A stretch of DNA of 64,000 bases from Shinisaurus crocodilurus (taxonomy: Eukaryota > Chordata > Lepidosauria > Squamata > Shinisauridae): assembly GCA_021292165.1 (NCBI GenBank), contig CM037880.1, positions 181,061,085-181,125,084 on the forward strand, written 5' to 3'. The notes under the pieces were generated by a model. The model searched no databases. It was not told the origin of the DNA and worked only from the letters and a program-made list of their open reading frames with translations. The position numbers were made by a program, and so were the translations under genes. Of the stretch, positions 55,248 through 64,000 are shown in pieces. Positions within the stretch are counted from its first letter, which is position 1; the number at the start of each line of letters is the position of its first letter.

Positions 55248-56530
55248 CAGGGCCGGTGCAAGGCAGTTTGGTGCCCTAGGCAAGATCAGATATTTAGCGC
55301 CCCCCCCTTCCCACTTGAGCCCTCCCTCCAGCCCTATGCCCATTATGCATGATCCGCATTCACACACACACGCACACACACACACACCCTTCCTCTCCAG
55401 TCCTAAACATGTTGTTTCTAGCTCCATCGAGATCAAGGGGGTTTACTTCCGTGTAAGTTCTTTCCACGGGCTTCATTCAGCTGGAGGGCGTCGGATTGGA
55501 GTAGGCGGCACTGCACGGATCTTCGCCTTCACGGTGTCCCTTCCCTTCTTTTTCTGAGTGCTCTTTCTCCTCCCCACACACCACCAAGCCAGGCTTAGCA
55601 GGCTATCTGCTCTGCCCCAAGCCCCGACCGCCCCAATCCATCCCTCCTCCCCATCGGGCCTGAGTGAATCTCTGAGAGGATCCTGCAATAGCAGCCACTG
55701 AAATCTTTGGGCCCCACTGGACTGCATGGATCAAGTCTCCCCTAACTATGATTCCAGAAAGGAAACTGGGGGGGGGGACTCCCCTTACTCTCCCCCAAAA
55801 GTAACCTCTTGGCGCCTCCCTCCTTCTCCTCCGCCCCAGCCATGCAACCCCCTCACTTCTTTGCTGCCACTGCCGCCGCCTCCCCTCGGGCCAGACTCCC
55901 CCTCCCTGCCAGGAAACCTCCCCAGCCCAATTTCCAGGAACAGGAAAGCAGGACCATTCCGAGTGTCTCCCCCTCCCGGTCTCCCAGTTGTGGAAACTCC
56001 TGCCTCTGGGAAGCAGAGCTTAGTTACTTTAACCCTTGGAGCACTGAGGGGGAGAAGCTGGGCTGGAGGATCATGTAAGCCGCCTTGGGTTCCTTGCAAG
56101 AGGAAAAAAGGTGGGATATAATGTAATGCAGCAGCAGCAGCAGCAGGACTATTGTATGTTGTGCAGACTGTGCATCCTTGTGGGCTATGGATTATGTCCT
56201 TCTGGCATCGAGGGGATCAGAGCTGGACTGGCTGGGGGCTCAGGAGAACCAAGCTGAGGGTGACGCCGAGAGGAGCCGGGGAGTGGGGAGGAGGCGGAGG
56301 CTACGGTGCCAAAGCGAGAGGGGGCGGAGCCAAGGCGAGCCGCGTGGACGGCAGGCCCGGCAGGAAGAAGCGGCAGCCCCGAGCCCGCGAAGCGAGGGGG
56401 AGCGCTTAGGGCGGGAAGAGGTTATATGGTGCACCGCGGACTGTCTTTTTTTTTAAAGGCGTTTTGGCGCCCCCTTTAGCCCTGTGCCCTAGGCAGCGGC
56501 CTAGTTGGCCTAATGGTAGCACCGGCCCTG
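55248..56530 (-). mobile_element. hAT-like element with GC-rich unlike interior, family P copy 3
   Basis: This is the reverse orientation of copies 1 and 2. The left end CAGGGCCGGTGCAAGGC to 'ccctatgcccattatgc' (about 55248-55350) and the right end 'ggcgccccctttagccctg' to 'ggtagcaccggccctg' (about 56465-56530) match their termini. The flanks gatacaag and aatacaac match at 6 of 8. The interior differs from the other copies: a C-rich block (55720-55990), a tRNA-SINE tail piece (about 56076-56125), and a CpG-rich block (56260-56440). There is no transposase. Confidence 0.82.
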
Positions 56531-56538
56531 AATACAAC

Positions 56539-57186
56539 AAAAATCTCTTCCTCAGAGTTATTGTGATGTTCCACATTTGGGTCTATGATGTTTGTTTCCA
56601 TTTATGGACTTGATGACATTTTAGAATTAACCCATTAAAAAGGATGGGGAAAGCCAGCTGCATTTTCTATCACAACAGCCAGCCTAAAATCCCCTAAACA
56701 GCAAATCTCTACTAGTAGAATCCTGTGCCTTAAACACCTTCAGGGATATTAGATGCTACTAGACAATTTGCATGGTAGGTCTGTCACCAGATTAACTAAA
56801 TTTATTTTTTTGCATAAAGAGAGTTACCTGGTTTCAGAGGTTATTTCCTTGTAGACTTTAGAATGTGTGCTTGTTGGCTGTTACTTAACTTCTGGCACCC
56901 GGATGTGCCACATCAGATAAATTCTTCTTACACGACTCCTGTAATTTATCAGCCTGCTCCTCAAATTACTGTGCAGTGTAATATGGGGCAGGATTTTCAC
57001 ATGTCGTACTAATGTCCCCAACGACACCTGCAGAGCCACCCCATCCTCAGATGGGTGCAAGTGTCACACTAGCACACTCATGGAGATCCACGAGGTCAGT
57101 CTCGTGCATTCATGTACATTTTCATATTGGCACCAGAAAGTAATATGTAATGATGGCAGCAAATCTCAAAACTGGGGGAGTTCTAG
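56539..57186. other. No feature recognised
   Basis: No gene or clear repeat is visible in this stretch. Confidence 0.4.
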
Positions 57187-57357
57187 GAACATAGGAGGCT
57201 GTGCTATACTGAGTCAGACCATTGGTCCATCTAGCTCAGTATTGTTGACACTGACTGGCAGGATTCTTTCCTAGCCCTACCTGGAGGTGCCGGGGATTGA
57301 ACCAGGGACCTTCTGCATGCAAAGCAGGCACTCTACCACTGAGCCATGGCCCTTTCC
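57187..57357 (-). mobile_element. tRNA-headed SINE (CR1-like tail), reverse
   Basis: On the minus strand the head reads 'gccatggctcagtggtagag' (box A), 'gcatgcagaaggtccctgg' and 'ggttcaatccccggc' (box B), followed by the tail 'gagctagatggaccaatggt' and 'tctgactcagtatagc'. The tRNA-like half is still close to a functional tRNA in its promoter boxes, but the continuation marks it as a SINE. Confidence 0.85.
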
Positions 57358-57680
57358 TAAAGTTCTATCAACTCTGCTAGTTTCAGAATGTACATCCCAT
57401 TATGCCTGTAGGTCTCTCCTTAACTGACCTAGATGCTCCTGACATGCTCTTAGGGATGTCACTTCCTGTTGGGATGCATAGGATTTCTAATCTTCTATGT
57501 GTCCTTGCCAAATTCATTGATTTGGGAGGCATAGAAAACGATTAGATAAACGAATGAACCCAATTCATTCTTCTAATTTCCAGAGGGGTAGATGTGTTGG
57601 TCTGTTGCAGTTTATGACTGGTGATAAATATTTCTCACTGCTCAAGGCATCAACTGTATTTGGGATACATTTCGCTAAAT
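57358..57680. other. Mostly unassigned
   Basis: The text 'gggtagatgtgttggtctgt' near 57586 resembles a common reptile repeat end, but I cannot bound it. No gene is visible. Confidence 0.35.
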
Positions 57681-57816
57681 CAGGAGTGGGCAACTTGTGG
57701 CCCTGCAGATGTTTTGGTCTCCAACTTCCGTTAGCCCTAGCCAGCATAGCCAATGGTGATGGATGATGGGAGTTGTAGGCCAAAGCATCTGGAGGGCCAC
57801 AAGTTGCCCAGTCCTG
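57681..57816. mobile_element. Palindromic MITE, family B2
   Basis: The ends CAGGAGTGGGCAACTTG and CAAGTTGCCCAGTCCTG pair, and the arms meet at 'agccagcatagccaatgg'. The flanks match poorly. It is the complete version of the 54938-55035 element. Confidence 0.82.
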
Positions 57817-59236
57817 TACTAGGTAAACAGTGCTCATTTTAATATACTTTTAAATAACTCTTTTAGGTTCTAAAACCATCCGGCAAGGAAAGTGCAGCAG
57901 ATATTTAAAGATACTGAAAGTACCAAGGTGAGGTTCCACTTAGCCAGTAATGGAGGAACATAACTAAAGGCTGTGAAGAGATCTGGAATGGGCCAGTACA
58001 TCAGGTTTAAAAAGTGAATAAGCAGAAATGAATTTCAGAGCAGGGTGGGGAGGAACCGCTCGCCTTTTTGCTATCAAGACTGAAGTATTTACTTAATAGA
58101 ATAGAGCATCGGTTTTTCAGCCTATACATCCCATTTTGCAAGGCTGCGGCTATACTATTGACTTACTTATGGTTAAAGGACAAACTTCCCAGCTCATCAT
58201 GAGCTCTTTGGAATCTGAAGATTATGTAGAAAGACTCTAGACTTGAATCTGTTTAAAATGTTATTGCATATATTAAAAATGCATCTCCTGGACACTTACG
58301 AAACCTGTTGCTTTGGGCATTCAGCTGAAGCTCGGCTATTATAGTACAAGCCCGGGGAGCTTCTTGTAAAAATTTTAATTATCACATTAAATAAAACATC
58401 AGTTGTCTCTTTATGGGGTACATCAGCTTATGCTGCCTTTCTCCTGGGTTTTAATAGCTTCATAAAAGTAACCATCAATAGAGAGCTAGATGCTTTGTAT
58501 GATTGTTTAAACATTGTTGGGGATGTACTTTGTACTTTATTAAGTAGGGAAAATATTGTTTTGGTCTGGAATATTTGAGTGTCATAAACCATTTCATAGC
58601 TTCGGTCTGAATAAATGGAGCTTGTGTGATTATGTTGGGGTGCAGAATTCCAGTGGCAAACTCTGCCCCAACTTAGGTGTTTTCTATACTTATAGGATTC
58701 TCAGTGCAATCAAGAAGAATCCTGCCTTTTGCTGATCACTTATACAGGGGCTGTGCGTGTTCAGTTTGCCCGTGTGTAGGTCTGCTCAGAAAGTAAACCA
58801 AATGCACATAAGGCTGCAGGGCCGACCTCTGCAATCCAGTTTCCCAGGTTTGTTCAAGCCCTTTGAATCTAGGCTAACAGTTCACTCTTAAGCATGAATT
58901 GGGATGGATCTCAGCTGTGAAAGTTTGGAACTAAATTTACAGCAGACTTTCTTAAGAAGGATACAGTTGCTCTGCCAAAGCTACAAAACACTGTTGTGCA
59001 GATCCTATTCATTTCAGTTAGGAGCCAAAGACCTCATAATTCCTGATGTGATCCTGACAGCACTCTCTTATAAGGTCTTAAAATTAATAGGCCTACTAAT
59101 GTGCTTTGGCTTAGGTGCTCATTTTCTTCACTTGATTGGCTACATCACATTTGTAAAGTCCTACTCACTTCAAGGAAAGCAATGCCACCTTATAAAAGGG
59201 TTTTTCTCAGGCAGACTGCAACAGTTAAACCATTTA
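57817..59236. other. No repeat recognised; possible conserved non-coding sequence
   Basis: About 58100-58620 is AT-rich, repeat-free to my eye, and has no coding signal. The plus frame starting at 58904 runs into the next element and is discounted as a gene. Confidence 0.4.
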
Positions 59237-59244
59237 CTAGAGAG

Positions 59245-59848
59245 TAGGGGTGTGCACTGGATTTGTCAGAATCCGGAAGTGAATTGGGCTAATTCAGACC
59301 AATTCAGGAGATGTCTGGATCGAAGCAGGGCTCCTCTGAATTGGACCAAATCTGAATATGAAAACTCCTGGAGATTTGGGATTCAGAGGAACACAGAGAT
59401 ATAGACAGTGTGTCTCCAAAAATCGATACATTTCTCCCCAAGCTCTCCATGGGGAGAGGGGGGAGGAAGAAGAGGTGGTATAATTTGCCAAGAAATAAAA
59501 AAGTTAGCAGTTACCTTTATTCTTTTAAAAAATCATAATTTAAAGGCATGTAGCACAAAAGACCCTGCACCTATTCATCTGAAATTTGGCAAGCATGTCC
59601 TCCTCCTAAGGGACTACTAAGTCTGTAAATTTCATCCAATTCCGACAAACAGAAAAAAGTTGCAGTCATTTGTTGATTTCCCATTATAGTCAATGGGAGA
59701 CAGGAAGATTTGAATTTCGGAACTGAGATTCAGATTCAGACGCAAGTTGAAGCAGATGGCCTCTGAATCAATTCAAGCCAAATTGGGCTGCTTTCTGAAC
59801 TGCCAAATCAGGTTCCAAACTGAATCTTGTGGTTGGTGCACACTCCTA
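59245..59848. mobile_element. hAT-like element, family E
   Basis: It is flanked by an exact 8-bp duplication, ctagagag, at 59237-59244 and 59849-59856. The ends are TAGGGGTGTGCAC and GTGCACACTCCTA. It is 604 bp with no transposase. A diverged relative lies at about 62955-63480 ('cactatgggaat', 'gtagtagccccttgga'). Confidence 0.9.
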
Positions 59849-59856
59849 CTAGAGAG

Positions 59857-60249
59857 TCAGTCCTATTGAAGTCAGTGGGACATACATCTGAGTAAAAATG
59901 CTTAGGATCATGCTATTAGAATGTGAATTACTTCTATTTCAACCAGACATGTTGGTGAAGCCATTTTGGTCCCTTCAGCAGCTACTGAGGGACCCTTCTC
60001 TTTTCTGGTTTGGGACTGAAGTAGGAGTAAACATGCCCCGGTATGTGTTGTGTAGTGGACGGGACCCCCCTCACACCCTCAATGTGTACTTCGCTCTCAC
60101 CAAGTGCCCCCTTGTATGGGTCACTTCAGACTTGAAGTTGTCTTCTTAAACTGCGTTAGCCGATTATGTGTCTTAGGTCTTATATGTAGCTGTTCACTCA
60201 CGTTTGTTTGTTTGTCTTTATTAAGAGCAGTTTATTTTATTTGATTACT
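59857..60249. other. No feature recognised
   Basis: A partial 'gtcctattgaagtcagtggg' foldback piece lies at about 59860-59900. No gene or other clear repeat is visible. Confidence 0.4.
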
Positions 60250-60880
60250 TGAAGCAGGGTGCCCCTCCGTTAATTCACTTCTAACTTTCCTGTCTACCAG
60301 TCAGACTCTGGACACTTAGAACTTTGAATAAAAAGATTTATTTATTGTTCTAACAAAGTCTCTAAACTGATATTCAACTCAGGCACAGATAACTTGGATT
60401 TTCAACAGTTAATTCAAACTTGTTCTTTGCTTAGATTCAGGTTAAAGGCAGGCAGATGTTATACAGTGCTCTTTGTATCAACTTGGCTTGGTTACTTGAA
60501 GTTACAGTATCAGACCAGGGAACTTAACTGTCCCCCTCACTAGTCCAGAGCTTCACCTTCTTCCTCAGACAGAAGGTCCTTCACTCCCTAAGCGGAAACT
60601 CCTGTGAACTGTTCTCTACTAACACCTTCATGTTTGCTTTCTCACAACTTAGTTACTAGATTTCCTGTCTGAACTCTTCTCTCCAGTACCACCTTTCCCT
60701 ACCTACTCTATTAACCTTCCACTCCCTCTCTGACTCCAACCCACTCTCTCCCCAACTGACAACCGACTCTCCCTTAACTGCCAACTCCCTGGTGTTCTAT
60801 GATCTCTGCTTAAACCAATCAGAGCCTCTGAAATGTTCAGGTTGGCCCCTCCCTGGGCTTCTGCCTGTCACTCCGCCACA
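60250..60880 (-). mobile_element. Candidate solo LTR, reverse
   Basis: On the minus strand it would start TGTGGCGGAGTGACAGG and end CACCCTGCTTCA, with AATAAATAAATC about 95 bp before the end, a plausible LTR layout of 631 bp. Flanks ttact and ttgga do not match, and no adjacent coding or primer site is visible. It shares no obvious sequence with the LTR at 33798. Confidence 0.45.
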
Positions 60881-61424
60881 TTGGATCCAGGGTTTTACAG
60901 AGAAAGAGACACTCTTGGACCACAGCTCCCATTCCACTTGCACCAGAACAGCATGGGAGGTGGGGCAGGGAAGAGTAAGGGGAAGGGAGAAAGATGAAAA
61001 TCACCCAACTTCCATTCACAGATACTCTGCTGGATCCAAGTCCCTGAATAAATATATAAACAAACAACACATCTATGTATCAACCTACTTATATAACAGT
61101 GCCGTCATGAGAAGTGCAAAACATCAGCTAGCACCACAATTTGCTGCTGCCTGTGTATATCAGAACAGTGATACAACAGAGCTGTCAATTTGAGATTGCT
61201 CAACCTGTTCCAAAAAGAGTTTACCATTTCCCGAGAAGCAGACATTTGTTTTCTATCCTTTATGTTGGACCCCATCAACCATTAATTTTGATTGGTATTT
61301 TAAAAAGTAACACACTCTAATGTGCTACATTTCTTCAATCTACATTTCTGGTAAGAGGTCTGGAGGACTTGAATCTTTGCCTGGTTGATAGAAAGGTCAG
61401 GGATTCACCATGTAGCCTGTTGAA
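60881..61424. other. No feature recognised
   Basis: No gene or clear repeat is visible in this stretch. Confidence 0.4.
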
Positions 61425-61425
61425 T

Positions 61426-61456
<31 letters not shown>

Positions 61457-61772
61457 TATTATACCCTGCCTTTTTTCCTGCAAGGAACCCAAGGCGACTT
61501 ATAGATTTCATAGATCATAGAGTTGGAAGGAGCCTACAAGGCTATCGAGTCCAACCCCCTGCTCAATGCAGGAAACTAGAAGAGGGGTCTCCCATCCAAG
61601 TAACAACCAGTCTTGACCCTGCTTAGCTTTCCACACTCAGACAAGCTGAGCCAGCGTAAGCCACAGGCCTTTACATAATCTTCCTCCTCCTCTCCATTTT
61701 ATCCTCACAACAACCCTGTGAGGTAGGTTAGGCTGAGAGTCAGTGACTGGCCCAAAGTCACCCAGTGAGTTT
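61425..61772 (-). mobile_element. tRNA-headed SINE fragment carrying a nested 5S SINE
   Basis: The aaat tail and 'ccttttttcctgcaaggaac' end start at 61425. The copy is interrupted at about 61505-61671 by a 5S SINE, resumes 'acataatcttcctcctcc', and ends after 'gtcacccagtgagttt' without the tRNA-like head. Confidence 0.88.
61505..61671 (-). mobile_element. 5S-rRNA-derived SINE nested in a tRNA SINE
   Basis: This is a full reverse copy, tail 'tcatagagttggaaggagcc' to head 'gacaagctgagccagcgtaa'. It is very similar to 18673-18840. It is inserted in the central part of the tRNA SINE, so this 5S SINE is the younger. Confidence 0.9.
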
Positions 61773-62095
61773 AAGGTCCTTCACCATATAGTTTTATTAA
61801 AACATTTCTAGGTCTTTTATCATTTCCTGCATAGTTTATGGATCTTGACTACATATCAGTTAGATTGACTTCACACGCTTACTAAACACTGACCTGGTTC
61901 AAATGGTTTTCCCACTCTGTGAGCGAGACATAGTAATCCTCAGGCTTGCAGGTTCACCCTTCCCCTCCCCTCCTGTTTTTTGCACGTATGAGGAGATTGG
62001 AAGCTTTCACTTCCAGTTTGAAATAAACAATGGTGATGTCTGAACTTGTGGAACTGTAGTTTGTTTAAACTACGGTTAATGAGAATAAACCAGGT
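61773..62095. other. No feature recognised
   Basis: No gene or clear repeat is visible. The tail of the next SINE follows. Confidence 0.4.
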
Positions 62096-62329
62096 TATTT
62101 ATTTATTATATTTATACCTCACCTTTTTTCCTGCAAGGAACCCAAGGCGGCTTACATAATCCTCCTCCTCCTCTCCATTTTATCCTCACAACCCTGTGTG
62201 ATAGGTTAGGCTGAGAGACTGAGTCAGTGACTGGCCCAAAGTCACCCAGTGAGTTTCATGGCCGAGTGGGGACTTGAACCCAGATCTCCTGAGTCCCAGT
62301 CCAACAATCTAACCATTACGCCACAGATC
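62096..62329 (-). mobile_element. tRNA-headed SINE with L2-like tail
   Basis: Reverse copy with tail, centre and a tRNA-like head, whose box B text is 'gggttcaagtccccactc' on the minus strand. It is full length. The head ends near 'tggcgtaatggttagattg'. Confidence 0.86.
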
Positions 62330-62465
62330 CTTGCTTGTTCTGAAACCATAGTTTAAAGAAACCACAGTTTTCTACATTTGGACACCATGAGGAACTACAG
62401 TTAGCTTAAAACTATACATGGATGCTTCCAATTTCCTCGTCTGGCACCTGAAGGGCTGGATATTC

Positions 62466-62960
62466 TTATATCATACTGCCCTTATACAAAGCTATGGTGC
62501 AACCACACTTGGTACTGTGTACAGTTCTGGTCACAGGACCTCAAAAAGGATATTGTAGAGATGGGAAAAGTGTAGAAAAGGGCAACCAAAGTGATCAAGG
62601 ACTGGAACAACTCACCTGAGGAAAGGGTACAATGTCTGTGACAGTTAAACTTAGACACAAGGTGAGTAAGGAGAGAGTTGATAGAGGTGTACAAAATTAT
62701 GCATGGTGTGGATAAAGTTGATAGGGAGACTTCCCCCCCCCCTTCTCTCATAATACTAGAACCCAGGGTCATCCCATGAAGCTGAATGGTAGGAGACTCA
62801 GGAGAGATAAAAGGAAGTACTTCTTCGCACAGCACATAGGTAAACTATAAAATTCACTACCACAAGATGTAGTGATGGCCACCCAGTTGATGGCTTTAAA
62901 AGGGGATTAGAGAAATTCATGGAAGCTATCAATGGCTACTAGTCATAATGGCTATAAGTG
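62466..62960 (+). mobile_element. CR1-type LINE fragment
   Basis: Wording matches 6118-6905: 'ctgcccttatacaaagctat', 'agaaaagggcaaccaaagtg', then 'ttcactaccacaagatgtag' and 'aaaaggggattagagaaatt'. It lacks the terminal tail of that copy. Confidence 0.75.
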
Positions 62961-63480
62961 GTATCCACCAACAACCAGATTTGACTTGGCTCCTGATTTG
63001 GTGCTTTGGAAAATGACCTGATTCTGCTCAGACCAACTCTGAGGCCATCTGGTTCAACTTAGGTGCTGAATCTGAACAGAGATTTGGAAATCTGAGGCTT
63101 TGTGCCTCCCATTGTCCACTATGGGAATTTTTTTAAAAAAGACAGCTATAACTTGTTTTCTCTTCATCAGAATTTGATGATATTTGCAAGTGTAGTAGCC
63201 CCTTGGAAAGGGATTATGCCTGCCAAATGTCAGAAAAATAGATGGAGGCAGTTTTGTGCTATGTGTCTTTATATTTTGATTTTGTTTAAAGGGAACTGCC
63301 AATAACTTTTTAAAAAATTATTTCTAGATAGAATTGGATGAAACTTACAGAGATAGTAGCCCCTTGTGAGCAGATTGATTCCACCAAGTTTCTCTTGAAT
63401 AGGCACAGTGATTTTCATGCAAGATCAGCCTTAACATTTTGTGGGTATCCCAAAGAGGATTCGCTTATCCCCCTATGTTC
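62961..63480. mobile_element. Diverged relative of hAT family E
   Basis: The text 'cctcccattgtccactatgg', 'agaatttgatgatatttgca' and 'gtagtagccccttggaaa' parallels the interior of 59245-59848 in a similar order. Ends and duplication are not legible, so the extent is approximate. Confidence 0.5.
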
Positions 63481-63723
63481 CTTGAGGACCATTGTTCTAG
63501 AAATGACAGACAGCCTAGAGGTGTCCTTATGTAACAAATCTGCAATATTTCAGAAGGTACAGAAGGTTCAGATGGTACAGCAGTCCATGTGAAAAGGGAG
63601 TCCTCAAACTTCAGGGAGGAAATGATTCCCTTCCCTCTCTTGTTTTTATTTTTTTTTGGGGGGGGCTGTGGCAGTAACCCCACAATTCAGTTCCCTGGTG
63701 TATGTCTGCATTAGCAATCTGTC
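63481..63723. other. No feature recognised
   Basis: A T run followed by a G run lies at about 63650-63666. No gene is visible. Confidence 0.4.
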
Positions 63724-64000
63724 TGTAGGCGATCACTCGTGACCAAGTAAGATTGTCTTCCAGGATAAAAAATTACAAAAAGAAAATTTTAAAAGGAGGA
63801 AATTCTAAAGAAAAATATTGTGTAGACTCTAGCGATGGGTCCATAAGTGACTGTGGAGGCCAATTCTAGATCCACACAGCTTTCCACAGTGAGGACACAG
63901 GTTACCAGATGGAAGATGGTCCTGTAAAGAATTCGTTTGACGTGCTTTTCGCTTAGCACATTTCTCTCTTTCACCTTGCACTTGGGCTTCTTCAAAGTCC
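63724..64000 (-). mobile_element. LINE 3' end with C2H2-finger ORF terminus, copy 3 (cut by window edge)
   Basis: The minus strand carries the same 3' end as 12600-12925 and 19395-19686: the 'gatcactcgtgaccaagtaa' terminus and the finger-coding stretch, whose second Cys-His half is legible. It continues past the right end of the window, so its 5' extent is unknown. Confidence 0.82.

Noticed and set aside
55726..56121. 131-codon proline-rich open frame
   Set aside because: It lies in a C-rich part of the third shared-end transposon and overlaps open frames in two other readings, so composition explains it.
57300..57357. Possible tRNA gene on the minus strand
   Set aside because: Box A and box B are good, but the sequence continues into a SINE tail and lacks the acceptor and anticodon pairing of a real tRNA.
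58904..59404. 166-codon plus-strand open frame
   Set aside because: It crosses the left boundary of the hAT-like element at 59245, so it joins two unrelated sequences.

Overview
This window looks like intergenic or deep intronic DNA from a squamate reptile (lizard or snake). The main evidence is the set of interspersed repeats: SINEs whose heads match 5S rRNA and whose tails look like CR1 (the 5S-Sauria type), tRNA-headed SINEs with an L2-like tail, CR1 and L2-like LINE ends, and many short hAT-type elements. I find no intact host protein-coding gene, no structural RNA gene and no CRISPR array. The open frames longer than about 100 codons fall inside repeats or GC-rich transposon interiors, or lack credible splice and start context.

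Layout. 1-11 kb: a hAT-like element with 8-bp target duplications (761-1110), a CR1 3' end interrupted by a palindromic element (about 1515-2137), nested hAT pieces (2600-3160), L2-like LINE tails (4.3-5.2 kb), a CR1 fragment (6.1-6.9 kb) and a further hAT copy (9706-10140). 11-20 kb: an L2-like tail split by a 5S SINE, a LINE fragment whose 5' part is inverted (11.9-12.9 kb), and a three-layer nest (19.06-20.1 kb). 20-27 kb: more hAT copies and a rearranged LINE carrying the longest protein-like frame of the window (25.2-26.7 kb), broken by frameshifts and one in-frame stop. 28-36 kb: foldback elements, a probable solo LTR with a 5-bp duplication (33798-34652) hit by a TA-flanked mariner-type element, and a second mariner-type copy. 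37-57 kb: SINEs, microsatellites and three 1.3-1.4-kb elements (40362-41773, 44947-46337, 55248-56530). These three share hAT-like termini and 8-bp duplications but have different, GC-rich interiors. 57-64 kb: tRNA SINEs, a 604-bp hAT element, a candidate second LTR, CR1, and a LINE 3' end that runs off the window.

The most interesting observation is the trio of elements with shared ends and unlike interiors, which resembles gene-fragment capture (Pack-type transposons). Next are two LINE copies with inverted 5' parts, a TAA-flanked element whose empty site can be inferred from related copies in the same window, and the large number of hAT-type insertions with legible 8-bp duplications. Family names come from recognition of motifs and ends, without any database search. 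Stretches described as unassigned may still hold old repeats or conserved non-coding elements that cannot be judged from one sequence.
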